A DNA stretch of 64,000 nucleotides from Rhizobiaceae bacterium MnEN-MB40S (lineage in GTDB: Bacteria; Pseudomonadota; Alphaproteobacteria; Rhizobiales; Rhizobiaceae), in assembly GCA_024343425.1 (NCBI GenBank), contig BRLC01000002.1, positions 372,001 through 436,000 of the forward strand, in the 5' to 3' direction. Below the pieces are notes generated by a model, which was given only the letters and a program-made list of their open reading frames with translations, did no database searches and was not told the origin of the DNA. Within the stretch, counting starts at the first letter, position 1. Every line of letters begins with the position of its first letter. Below, in pieces: positions 28,366 through 36,685 of this stretch. The translations under genes and the position numbers were made by a program.

Positions 28366-28387
28366 TTCTGTAAAAATCTGTACAGAA
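28366..28387. promoter_or_regulatory. Candidate RpiR operator between amidohydrolase and rpiR genes
   Basis: Two overlapping dyads: TTCTGTA (28366-28372) with TACAGAA (28381-28387), and within it the perfect 10-bp palindrome TCTGTACAGA (28377-28386). They lie about 10-30 bp upstream of the leftward operon start. A further near-palindrome TGAAATTTTCA sits at about 28411. A role for the adjacent RpiR protein is inferred from position. Confidence 0.45.
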
Positions 28388-28468
28388 ATTCAGGCCTCGT
28401 CAATAGAAACCTGAAATTTTCATTACAATTTTGTGGCACGCTGTGGAACGACGCGATAGCATGTCCCA

Positions 28469-29356
28469 ATGGAGGACAATACGCAGACAATGGATAAGCC
28501 GGTACTTGAACTCATCAGAGACAGATATGACGCTCTGACGCGCACGGAACGCCGGCTGGCCGACGCGCTTCTGGAAAACTACCCCGTCGCCGGCCTAACC
28601 AGTATGACACGGCTCGCAGAAAGCGCTGGCGTGTCCACGCCGTCCGTCCTTCGCATGGCCCAGAAGCTGGGGTTTTCAGGTTTTCCCGACCTGCAGGCCT
28701 CGCTCCGCGCCGAGCTGGAGGCGACAATCTCCAATCCGATCGCCAAACACGACAGCTGGGCCGAGCACGCGCCGAACACCCATATCCTAAACCGCTTCGC
28801 CGATGCGGTGATGCAGAACATGCGCGAGACGCTGGGCGCGCTCGATCCAGAGGACTTCGACGCCGTGCGGACGCGCCTTGCCGACCGTAAACGCGGTGTC
28901 CTCATCGCCGGCGGACGCATTACGCATGCACTGGCGCAATACATGTTCACCCATATGCAGGTTATCCGCGAAAACGTGACGCTGCTGCCCCCAAACGCCA
29001 ATACCTGGCCGCATTTTGTCCTCAACATTCGCGAAGGCGACGTGCTCGTCGTGTTCGATATTCGGCGTTACGAGAACGATACGCTGAAACTGGCCGACAT
29101 GGCCCGTTCGAAAGGCGCGTCCATTATCCTTTTTACCGACCGCTGGGGCTCTCCTGTCTCACGGTTCGCCGAGATCCGGTTCAATGTGCAGATCGAAGCG
29201 CCGTCTGCCTGGGACTCTTCCGTCGTGACGATGTTCATCGTCGAGGCGCTGATCGCCGCCATCGAGACCGATATCTGGGGTGTGACCAGTCAGCGCATGA
29301 AGCAGCTCGAGGGGCTTTTCAATGAAACAAGTCTCTTTCGAAAGGCCCGCGATTAG
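28469..29356 (+). CDS. MurR/RpiR-family transcriptional regulator
   Basis: 295 aa. N-terminal HTH_6 domain (LTRTERRLADALLENYP, LAESAGVSTPSVLRMAQKLGFSGFPDLQ) followed by a SIS phosphosugar-type domain (GVLIAGGRITHALAQYM, GDVLVVFDIRRYENDTLKLADMA, GASIILFTD). ATG 28490 is a possible alternative start, but neither start has an ideal ribosome site. Divergent from the glutamyl-ligase/TRAP cluster, which it probably represses or activates. Confidence 0.9.
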   Translation: MEDNTQTMDKPVLELIRDRYDALTRTERRLADALLENYPVAGLTSMTRLAESAGVSTPSVLRMAQKLGFSGFPDLQASLRAELEATISNPIAKHDSWAEHAPNTHILNRFADAVMQNMRETLGALDPEDFDAVRTRLADRKRGVLIAGGRITHALAQYMFTHMQVIRENVTLLPPNANTWPHFVLNIREGDVLVVFDIRRYENDTLKLADMARSKGASIILFTDRWGSPVSRFAEIRFNVQIEAPSAWDSSVVTMFIVEALIAAIETDIWGVTSQRMKQLEGLFNETSLFRKARD

Positions 29357-29727
29357 CTTCCGCAGGCCTGCAAGATGAGATCGACCGCTTGGGCAAATTT
29401 GTCCTTCCCACCGGCCGGATCACAGAACTGGAAGACCAGGCCGATCGGATTCACACTGCAATTGAACCGGTTTGGCTTGCAACCTTCGCAAAATCGTGTA
29501 CAAGCGCGCTGTTCGAAACACCCGGTCAATTGGCTGGGGCCTGAACGGAGGGCCGTCCGCCTCATAACGGACGACAGGAAGAAAAGTCTTCCGGCCTCCC
29601 GTGTCTCCGCTCTCGACCGTCTCGAAACGAACGCCTTTCCTGATCCCGCTTGCGCGGTCGGAAGGTCGTTGAGGCTTAGCCGCCTTTGCCGGGTGATGAA
29701 ATGCAACGAAGGAAAGGCAAGTCATTC
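29357..29727. other. Intergenic region and presumed leader upstream of rpsF
   Basis: 371 bp without a convincing complete gene. The leftmost part (29353-29481, minus strand) stays open and encodes about 42 residues ending FAQAVDLILQACGS, possibly the tail of a lost gene. The right part is a likely rpsF leader with several stem-loops: CGTCCG / CGGACG around 29550-29575, GGAAGA / TCTTCC around 29577-29595, and GGCT / AGCC around 29670-29680. Confidence 0.45.
29477..29504 (+). promoter_or_regulatory. Candidate rpsF operon promoter
   Basis: TTGCAA (29477-29482), 16 bp, TACAAG (29499-29504). If used, transcription starts near 29511 and gives a leader of about 215 nt before rpsF. Moderate match only. 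Confidence 0.35.
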
Positions 29728-30120
29728 ATGGCTCTCTACGAACATGTATTCCTTGCCCGGCAGGACGTATCCGGTCAGCAGGTCGAAGCCCTTGTGGAAC
29801 AGTTCAAGGGTATTATCGAAAGCAATGGCGGATCAGTCGGGCGTATTGAAAACTGGGGACTGAAGTCCCTGACCTACCGCATCAACAAGAACCGCAAGGC
29901 GCATTACACGCTGATGAACCTCGACGCGCCGGCAGACGCCGTCAAGGAAATGGAACGCCAGATGCGCATCAACGAAGATGTGCTGCGTTACATGACCATC
30001 CGCGTCGACGAACTTGAAGAAGGTCCGTCCGCGATGATGCAGAAACGCGACCGCGACGACCGCCGTGGCGGCCGTGACCGTGACGACCGTCCGCGTCGTC
30101 CCCGCGAAGACCGCAATTAA
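29728..30120 (+). CDS. rpsF: 30S ribosomal protein S6
   Basis: 130 aa; binds S18 and 16S rRNA in the small-subunit platform. Begins [15 protein letters not shown] as expected; a longer in-frame start at 29686 adds unrelated residues and is rejected. [18 protein letters not shown] is the conserved core. The C-terminus is an Arg/Asp-rich tail ([12 protein letters not shown]), common in alphaproteobacterial S6. rpsR follows after 12 bp. Confidence 0.97.
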   Translation: MALYEHVFLARQDVSGQQVEALVEQFKGIIESNGGSVGRIENWGLKSLTYRINKNRKAHYTLMNLDAPADAVKEMERQMRINEDVLRYMTIRVDELEEGPSAMMQKRDRDDRRGGRDRDDRPRRPREDRN

Positions 30121-30132
30121 GGGAGCCTGACC

Positions 30133-30381
30133 ATGGTAGACATCAATCAGATTCCGACACGGCGCCCGTTTCACCGCCGCCGCAAAACATGCCCGTTCTC
30201 CGGCGCCAACGCTCCGAAGATCGACTACAAGGACGTGCGCCTCTTGCAGCGCTACATCTCCGAGCGCGGCAAGATCGTCCCGTCCCGTATTACTGCCGTC
30301 AGCCAGAAGAAGCAGCGCGAACTCGCCCGTGCGATCAAGCGCGCCCGTTTCCTCGGCCTGCTGCCCTATCTCGTAAAGTAA
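30133..30381 (+). CDS. rpsR: 30S ribosomal protein S18
   Basis: 82-aa primary partner of S6. Core residues [28 protein letters not shown] and the basic [20 protein letters not shown] tail are typical. Good ribosome site (aagggagcctgacc). Followed by a strong hairpin before the membrane-protein gene. Confidence 0.97.
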   Translation: MVDINQIPTRRPFHRRRKTCPFSGANAPKIDYKDVRLLQRYISERGKIVPSRITAVSQKKQRELARAIKRARFLGLLPYLVK

Positions 30382-30400
30382 GGCGGCCTGCAAACACCTG

Positions 30401-30418
30401 GCCGGGGAACGCCCCGGC
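30401..30418 (+). terminator. Hairpin after rpsR
   Basis: Very strong stem GCCGGGG / CCCCGGC with a 4-nt loop, 20 bp after rpsR. Only TT follows, so it may act as partial terminator or as a 3' stabiliser between the S6-S18 genes and the lower-need membrane protein. Confidence 0.5.
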
Positions 30419-30539
30419 TTCGGTCGCCGTGATGGGCGCGGCGGCCCTGAAACCAAAACCCCGAGTTGGGGCGACCGGATATTGAGAGACTGTTTCCGGA
30501 TTTGCCTCTAACTGCTTGAACAAGCAGGACAGCGAAACG

Positions 30540-31505
30540 ATGAACACCGCGACTCAATCCATTGCTGTCGGCATACTCGCCGGAATTGCTTCGGCGATGC
30601 TGGTGTTGAGCGCGCTGGCGTTTCCGCTTCTCAATTTTCTCTTCATGTTTCTTTCGCTCGTTCCAGTCCTGGTCGCTGGAATCGGCTGGTCGAACCGCGC
30701 CGGAATCATCGCAGTCTTTATCGGCGCGATAATCCTGGGAATAGCGACCTCTCCTTTTGTAGCTGCATTGTTTGCCGGGGCCTTGTTCGCGCCAGCGGCA
30801 TGGATTGCGCACCTCACCAACCTGGCCCGCCCTGCCGACGAAATCGGCGGACCACAAGGCGAATTGGCGTGGTATCCACTCTCGCGTTTATTCCTCTACA
30901 TTTGTGGAATTTCGGCCGCCCTGTCTTCCCTGCAAATTCTCGCCGTAGGCGACAGTCAGGAAATGCGCGACACCTATTTGATGTTGCTTGAAGAATTTAT
31001 CGCGCAGACTCCCGAAGCCGAGACTATTCCCCTCAGCTCGATGGAAGCCGCAATAGACCAATTCCTCGCAATCATGCCGTTCCTGCTTGGCGCCTTCTTG
31101 GTGCTGCTGCTCTTTTTTGGTTGGTATGTGTCGGCGAGGCTTGCCGATAAATTCGGGCGATCAAAGCGCCCCCGCGACGATCTTCCCGCTCAACTTCGCA
31201 TGCAGCCAATCGCAATCCCCATCCTTGGCGCAGGGCTTGTTGTCTACTTTCTAGGCGGCGGCCTGTCTGCAGCCGGATTGGCGATCACGGGCGCCTTTAC
31301 CGCCGGGTTCACCCTGTCCGGCCTCGCCATGCTGCACTTTGCGACCCGCGGAAAACCATGGCGATTGCTGCTTCTCTGGTTCGCTTATGTTGTGGTCTTC
31401 ATCGCTTCGATGATGCCGCTCGTGGCCTTCTTCATCGCCGGCCTGTTCGGGACTACCCGGACAACGGCTCCGACATCCTCAAACAAGAACGACACAACCA
31501 CCTGA
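30540..31505 (+). CDS. DUF2232-family integral membrane protein
   Basis: 321 aa with about eight hydrophobic helices ([20 protein letters not shown] at the start, [21 protein letters not shown] near the end). Proteins of this family are commonly encoded between rpsR and rplI in alphaproteobacteria; their function is not established. ATG 30540 is chosen; an upstream TTG at 30516 lies inside a small palindrome. A short polar tail follows the last helix. Confidence 0.75.
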   Translation: MNTATQSIAVGILAGIASAMLVLSALAFPLLNFLFMFLSLVPVLVAGIGWSNRAGIIAVFIGAIILGIATSPFVAALFAGALFAPAAWIAHLTNLARPADEIGGPQGELAWYPLSRLFLYICGISAALSSLQILAVGDSQEMRDTYLMLLEEFIAQTPEAETIPLSSMEAAIDQFLAIMPFLLGAFLVLLLFFGWYVSARLADKFGRSKRPRDDLPAQLRMQPIAIPILGAGLVVYFLGGGLSAAGLAITGAFTAGFTLSGLAMLHFATRGKPWRLLLLWFAYVVVFIASMMPLVAFFIAGLFGTTRTTAPTSSNKNDTTT

Positions 31506-31518
31506 AAGGATTTATACA

Positions 31519-32160
31519 ATGGACGTCATTCTTCTTGAACGCGTGGCCAAGCTCGGCCAGATGGGCGACACCGTCAAGGTGCGCGACGGTTACGCGCGCA
31601 ATTATCTCCTGCCACAGGGAAAGGCGCTACGCGCCAGCGAAGGCAACAAGGCTCGCTTCGAGGCCGAACGGGCGCAACTTGAAGCCCGCAACCTCGAACG
31701 TCGCGGCGAAGCTCAGCAGGTCGCCGACAAACTTGAGGGTTCGTCCTTCATCGTTGTCCGCGCCGCAGGCGAAACCGGCCAGCTCTACGGCTCGGTCGCA
31801 GCCCGCGATGTCGTTGAAATCCTCGACAGCGAAGGTTTCAGCATTGGCCGCAACCAGGTCGAACTGCAAAACCCGATCAAGACCATCGGTCTGCACGACG
31901 TCATCATCTCGCTTCACGCTGAAGTCGAGGTGAAGATCGAGCTAAACGTCGCTCGTTCCGCCGACGAAGCCGAAAGACAGGCCAAGGGCGAAGATCTGAC
32001 CTCCGCCGAAGCCATTTACGGCCTCGATGAGGAAGAAGACGTCAATGCCGAGGAACTCTTCGAGGAAGGCGTCGAATTCGAATCCGCAGAAAACGAAGAG
32101 CTTGGCGATGACGCTGCGGAGGAAGCTGACGAAGCCGCGGAAGGCGAAGAAAAGGCCTGA
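31519..32160 (+). CDS. rplI: 50S ribosomal protein L9
   Basis: 213 aa. The N-terminal rRNA-binding domain [36 protein letters not shown] is canonical, followed by the long helix and a C-terminal globular domain. It is extended by a very acidic tail of about 45 residues (many Glu/Asp/Ala from residue 168 on), longer than the roughly 150-aa L9 of E. coli; such tails occur in this bacterial group. A clear terminator follows. Confidence 0.96.
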   Translation: MDVILLERVAKLGQMGDTVKVRDGYARNYLLPQGKALRASEGNKARFEAERAQLEARNLERRGEAQQVADKLEGSSFIVVRAAGETGQLYGSVAARDVVEILDSEGFSIGRNQVELQNPIKTIGLHDVIISLHAEVEVKIELNVARSADEAERQAKGEDLTSAEAIYGLDEEEDVNAEELFEEGVEFESAENEELGDDAAEEADEAAEGEEKA

Positions 32161-32186
32161 GGAAACTCCTCATGGCGACTATCTCG

Positions 32187-32213
32187 ATGCCCGGTCCATG
32201 ACCGGGCATTTTT
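32187..32213 (+). terminator. Terminator of the rpsF-rpsR-DUF2232-rplI operon
   Basis: Perfect 9-bp stem ATGCCCGGT / ACCGGGCAT with a 5-nt loop, directly followed by TTTT. Classical intrinsic terminator 26 bp after rplI. Confidence 0.88.
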
Positions 32214-32341
32214 ATATTGTGGCATTCTTATCACAGCCTGACGCATGATACTGGATTATCAGAATTTTCATTGTTACAGTCGCTCCAAACCACGCCGAAT
32301 TTCTTCGGGGACAGAGACTGACAAGCACGAGGCCTATTGTC

Positions 32342-33616
32342 GTGGACCGTTTTCTTGAGCGATTGATAAATAGACTGGTCAAATCGGGGAATTTGACCGT
32401 AACTTTTGCAGGCGGAAGGACGCACAAGTTTGGAGACGGCGCGGGACAGCCGGTTCACGTCCGCCTCAATTCCAAAAAAGCTGAACGCGAAATCCTGTTC
32501 GATCCGTCGCTCAAATTCGCCGAAGCCTTCATGGATGGCGACATCGACATGGTCGAGGGCGATGTCTACGATTTCCTTGAAGTGATTTTCGAGAATGCCG
32601 GCTCCAACGCCACCACGTCCTCGGCTTGGCTCAAGGTCGTGGATGGCCTTCGCCGCGCAGTGTCTCATATTGGAGACTGGAACACGCTCGGACGCTCGAG
32701 GGCCAATGTCCAACACCACTATGATCTGTCCGGCGAACTGTACGACCTGTTTCTCGATCCGGATCGCCAATACTCCTGCGCCTACTACGAAAAACCGGAT
32801 TTCGATCTGGCGGAGGCCCAGCTTGCCAAGAAAAAACACATTGCCGCCAAGCTATACATGGACCGCGAAAAGCTGTCGGTTCTTGATATCGGCTCCGGAT
32901 GGGGCGGCATGGGGCTTCACCTTGCCCGCGAATTCGACGCCCGTGTCACCGGAGTAACGCTGTCCGACGAGCAGTTCAACGTTTCGAACCGCCGGGCGCG
33001 CGATGAAGGCCTCGCCGCGCAAGCCGAGTTCAAGCTGCTCGACTATCGCAAGATCGAACAGAAATTCGACCGAATCGTTTCGGTCGGCATGTTCGAACAT
33101 GTCGGAAAGAAACATTACCAGACCTATTTCGACAAATGCGCCGAGATTCTCGACGATGACGGCGTCATGCTGCTGCATACGATTGGTCAGACCCATCCGC
33201 CCTCGCCGACCAACGCGTTCATCAAGAAATACATCTTCCCGGGAGGATATATTCCGTCCTTGTCGGAAATGCTGCCGGCCATCGAGCGGTCCGGCCTCGC
33301 AGTGACCGATGTCGAGATATTGAGGCTGCATTACGCCGAAACGCTCAAGGCCTGGCGCGACGCCTTCATGCAAAATCGCGACAAGGCGAAAGAGCTATAT
33401 GACGAGCGATTCTGCCGGATGTGGGAATTCTATCTCGCGTCGTCCGAATCGGGTTTCCGCCACCAGGACCTTGTTGTCTTCCAGATCCAGATGGCGAAGA
33501 AGGTCGATGCGCTGCCAATCGTGCGTGACTACATCACCGAGATGGAACACGCGCCGGCAAAGGCGACGCCTGCGCCCTCTCCCGCCAAACTGAAAGAGCC
33601 AGTCACGGCGAAGTAG
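32342..33616 (+). CDS. cfa: Cyclopropane-fatty-acyl-phospholipid synthase family protein
   Basis: 424-aa SAM-dependent enzyme that methylenates unsaturated acyl chains in membrane phospholipids. SAM loop VLDIGSGWGGMGLHLA, NVQHHYDLSGELYDLFLDPDRQYSCAYY and VSVGMFEHVGKKHYQTYF are characteristic. Starts at GTG 32342, with cgagg upstream; no better ATG is near. Stands as its own unit between the rplI terminator and dnaB. Confidence 0.93.
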   Translation: MDRFLERLINRLVKSGNLTVTFAGGRTHKFGDGAGQPVHVRLNSKKAEREILFDPSLKFAEAFMDGDIDMVEGDVYDFLEVIFENAGSNATTSSAWLKVVDGLRRAVSHIGDWNTLGRSRANVQHHYDLSGELYDLFLDPDRQYSCAYYEKPDFDLAEAQLAKKKHIAAKLYMDREKLSVLDIGSGWGGMGLHLAREFDARVTGVTLSDEQFNVSNRRARDEGLAAQAEFKLLDYRKIEQKFDRIVSVGMFEHVGKKHYQTYFDKCAEILDDDGVMLLHTIGQTHPPSPTNAFIKKYIFPGGYIPSLSEMLPAIERSGLAVTDVEILRLHYAETLKAWRDAFMQNRDKAKELYDERFCRMWEFYLASSESGFRHQDLVVFQIQMAKKVDALPIVRDYITEMEHAPAKATPAPSPAKLKEPVTAK

Positions 33617-33950
33617 AGACCCATTAGCCTCAGTTCTCAGTTCCTGTCGGGTCTGTTCCGCCGGCTGACGTCGTGTCTGGGGCGCGAAAGATGAACGGGC
33701 GTCAAGGTCGCGCCTCTTCACTGCTGCCATTTCGATTCCCTTTCGTCTGTCAAACAGAATCAGCTATCAATTGTATTTCCACATAAGGCTTGTGGACATC
33801 GAGCATGGCTGGAGCATTTTCCGGTTCTCGCCCGATTTTGCGCCTATACCGGTCGCCCGTAAGGCAGACAAATTCCAGCGCGATCGCGGCGCGAAGAGCC
33901 GCCAGATGAACCGGCCCGCAGACAAACGGGTTCAGTGAAGAAGGGATATT
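33617..33950. other. Intergenic region between cfa and dnaB
   Basis: 334 bp without a gene I can support. Noted: an AGACCC / GGGTCT inverted repeat (33617-33654) just after the cfa stop, with a long loop, possibly a weak terminator; and a TCCACA / TGTGGA stem at 33778-33796 whose arms loosely resemble DnaA boxes. The dnaB promoter should lie in the right half but no strong match was seen. Confidence 0.4.
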
Positions 33951-35474
33951 ATGAGCGACCCGGCAAGACGCATCGACCAGAACGCCAATAACAACAACAG
34001 CATATACCGTGAGGCGCCTGGGAACATTGAGGCTGAACAGGCGCTGCTGGGCGCGATCCTCGTGAACAATGACGCCTATTACCGTGTCTCGGATTTCCTC
34101 AAGCCGATCCATCTGCACGAGCCGCTTCATCGCAAGATCTACGAAGTAGCCGGTGAAATCATCCGCATGGGCAAGACGGCCAACCCCGTCACTATCAAGA
34201 CCTTCCTTCCTGCAGATGAAAAGGTTGGCGAAATGACGATCGCGCAATATCTCGCGCGCCTCGCCGCCGAAGCCGTCACCATCATCAACGCGGAAGATTA
34301 TGGCCGCGCCATCTACGATCTGGCGCTTCGGCGCGCGCTGATCACGATCGGCGAGGACATGGTCAACATCGCCTTCGACGCCCCGTTGGACATGCCGCCC
34401 CAAAGCCAGATTGAAGATGCCGAGCGCCGGCTTTTCGAACTCGCCGAGACGGGACGTTACGATGGCGGTTTCCAGAGTTTCAATGACGCTGTCGCCCTCG
34501 CCATCGACATGGCCGGCGCAGCCTATCAGCGCGATGGCGGGCTTTCGGGCATTTCCACCGGCATCCATTCTCTCGACCGCCGCATGGGCGGCCTCCAGCA
34601 CTCCGACCTGATCATCCTGGCCGGGCGTCCGGGTATGGGCAAGACCTCGCTCGCAACCAATATCGCCTACAACATCGCCAAGGCCTATGTGCCAGGAACT
34701 CAGGCAGACGGTTCATCGAAGGCCGTCAATGGCGGCGTTGTCGGCTTCTACTCTCTGGAAATGTCGTCAGAGCAGCTCGCAACCCGTATCATTTCCGAAC
34801 AGACGGAGATCCCCTCCTCCAAAATTCGCCGGGGCGAAATCACGGAAGCCGATTTTGAACTTCTCGTGGGCTGCTCCCAGGAAATGCAGAAGGTTCCGCT
34901 CTTCATCGACCAGACAGGTGGAATTTCGATCGCTCAGCTTGCGGCGCGCGCGCGCCGGCTGAAGCGTCAGCGTGGCCTCGACCTGTTGGTCATCGACTAT
35001 GTGCAGCTCATGACCGGCTCGAAGAAGTCGAACGACAACCGCGTGCAGGAAATCACCGAGATCACCACCGGGCTGAAGGCGCTTGCCAAGGAACTCGCGG
35101 TGCCGGTCATTGCCTTGTCGCAGCTGTCGCGTCAGGTGGAAAACCGCGACGACAAGCGCCCGCAGCTTTCCGACCTTCGCGAATCGGGTTCGATCGAGCA
35201 GGACGCCGACGTGGTGCTCTTCGTCTATCGCGAGGAATATTACGTCAAGAACCAGGAACCGCGCCGCACGCCTGAAGAAGTCTCGGGCAACATCAAGACC
35301 GAGGAATATCTGCGCTGGGAAGAAAAGATGATGAAGGTGCGAGGCACGGCTGACGTCATCGTCGCAAAACAGCGCCATGGCCCGACCGGCACAGTGTCAC
35401 TTGGCTTCCAGGACGAGTTTACGCGCTTCTCCGACCTTGCAGACAGTTCCTATTCGCAATACAGCCATGAATAA
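33951..35474 (+). CDS. dnaB: Replicative DNA helicase DnaB
   Basis: 507-aa hexameric helicase. N-terminal primase-interacting domain (NIEAEQALLGAIL), then the RecA-like motor: Walker A GRPGMGKTS, YSLEMSSEQLATR, LLVIDYVQLM (Walker B), SQLSRQVENRDDKRPQLSDLRESGSIEQDAD. No intein or insertion is visible. Good ribosome site aagaagggat. First of the dnaB-alr-radA series. Confidence 0.97.
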   Translation: MSDPARRIDQNANNNNSIYREAPGNIEAEQALLGAILVNNDAYYRVSDFLKPIHLHEPLHRKIYEVAGEIIRMGKTANPVTIKTFLPADEKVGEMTIAQYLARLAAEAVTIINAEDYGRAIYDLALRRALITIGEDMVNIAFDAPLDMPPQSQIEDAERRLFELAETGRYDGGFQSFNDAVALAIDMAGAAYQRDGGLSGISTGIHSLDRRMGGLQHSDLIILAGRPGMGKTSLATNIAYNIAKAYVPGTQADGSSKAVNGGVVGFYSLEMSSEQLATRIISEQTEIPSSKIRRGEITEADFELLVGCSQEMQKVPLFIDQTGGISIAQLAARARRLKRQRGLDLLVIDYVQLMTGSKKSNDNRVQEITEITTGLKALAKELAVPVIALSQLSRQVENRDDKRPQLSDLRESGSIEQDADVVLFVYREEYYVKNQEPRRTPEEVSGNIKTEEYLRWEEKMMKVRGTADVIVAKQRHGPTGTVSLGFQDEFTRFSDLADSSYSQYSHE

Positions 35475-35491
35475 CATGAACAGGCGGCGGA

Positions 35492-36685
35492 TTGGCTGAA
35501 CTATTGAAGGTTGACGATATCGGGGGCGCGATTGCGAGCGATGACGACTACGGGGCGCGACTGACTGTCGACCTTGATGCGCTCGCAGAGAACTGGCGGA
35601 GCTGCCGCGCAATGAGCGGCAACGCGCGTTGCGCGGCCGTCGTCAAGGCGGACGCCTACGGGCTCGGCGCCGTCCATGCTGGCAACGCTCTCTATGAGGC
35701 GGGCTGCAGGGATTTTTTCGTCGCGACGGCGCGCGAGGGGGCTGAATTGCGTCCACATGCGCCGGACGCGCGTATATATGTCATGAACTGCATACTCCCG
35801 GGCATCGAAATGATTTGCCGAGCGGCCGAACTGGTTCCGGTTCTCGCATCAATGGAACAGGTCGCCTGGTGGTCGGCGCATTGCATCGAGATGGACGAAC
35901 ATCCGTGCGCCCTACAGGTTGACACCGGCATGAACAGGTTGGGGGTAACCGTCGAGGAAGCGCTTGATCTCGCCAACGACGTCTCGCGCCCGGCCGGTTT
36001 CGCGCCGGTTCTGGTAATGAGCCATCTCGCCAGCTCCGACGATCCGAACCATCCCCAGAACACAGCTCAACTGGAGCGGTTCCGTCGGGTCGCGGACGCC
36101 TTCGACGGCGTTGAAGCAAGCCTTGCCGCATCCGCCGGCATCCTGCTCGGGCCGGACTATCACTTTGATCTTACGCGTCCGGGCATTGCCCTTTACGGCG
36201 GGCGGGCGGCTAATCAGGGCGACACACCGCTCAGGGTGGTCGCCACCGCCGAAGCGCGCATCATGAGTATCCGCCAGGCCCGCGCCGGCGAGACGGTCAG
36301 TTACGGCGCAACAGTGGAGCTGTCGCGGGACAGTCGCATTGCAGTGTGTTCCGTCGGATACGCCGACGGCTATCTGCGATCCGTCTCGGGATCGGGCGTT
36401 CCGTTGCGCGATGTGATCGCAAACGGCGCCAGCGGATGGATCAAAGGTCAGGCGGCGCCTGTGCTCGGACGCGTAACCATGGACATCACCGCCTTCGACG
36501 TCACCGACGTGCCGGCAGGCAGCATTGCGGCCGGGGATTTCATCGAACTGTTCGGGCCGAACATACCGGTAGACGACGTAGCCGATGCGGCAGGAACCAT
36601 TGGGTACGAGGTTCTGACGTCCCTTGGGAAGCGATACCGCCGGTATTACATTCGGCCGCAATCGGAACCATCCGGCGATGGCTAA
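35492..36685 (+). CDS. alr: Alanine racemase
   Basis: 397-aa PLP enzyme making D-alanine for peptidoglycan. PLP lysine in VVKADAYGLGA around residue 50, and the catalytic tyrosine region SYGATVELSRDS in the second half. DTGMNRLGV and RPGIALYGG are conserved. Starts at TTG 35492, 17 bp after dnaB; its N-terminus carries about 20 extra residues before the family core. Overlaps radA by 8 bp. Confidence 0.94.
   Translation: MAELLKVDDIGGAIASDDDYGARLTVDLDALAENWRSCRAMSGNARCAAVVKADAYGLGAVHAGNALYEAGCRDFFVATAREGAELRPHAPDARIYVMNCILPGIEMICRAAELVPVLASMEQVAWWSAHCIEMDEHPCALQVDTGMNRLGVTVEEALDLANDVSRPAGFAPVLVMSHLASSDDPNHPQNTAQLERFRRVADAFDGVEASLAASAGILLGPDYHFDLTRPGIALYGGRAANQGDTPLRVVATAEARIMSIRQARAGETVSYGATVELSRDSRIAVCSVGYADGYLRSVSGSGVPLRDVIANGASGWIKGQAAPVLGRVTMDITAFDVTDVPAGSIAAGDFIELFGPNIPVDDVADAAGTIGYEVLTSLGKRYRRYYIRPQSEPSGDG

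Noticed and set aside
33775-33799. Two DnaA-box-like 9-mers upstream of dnaB, suggesting a replication origin
   Set aside because: Each has two mismatches to TTATCCACA, there are only two, and no A+T-rich unwinding region or origin-type genes are near.
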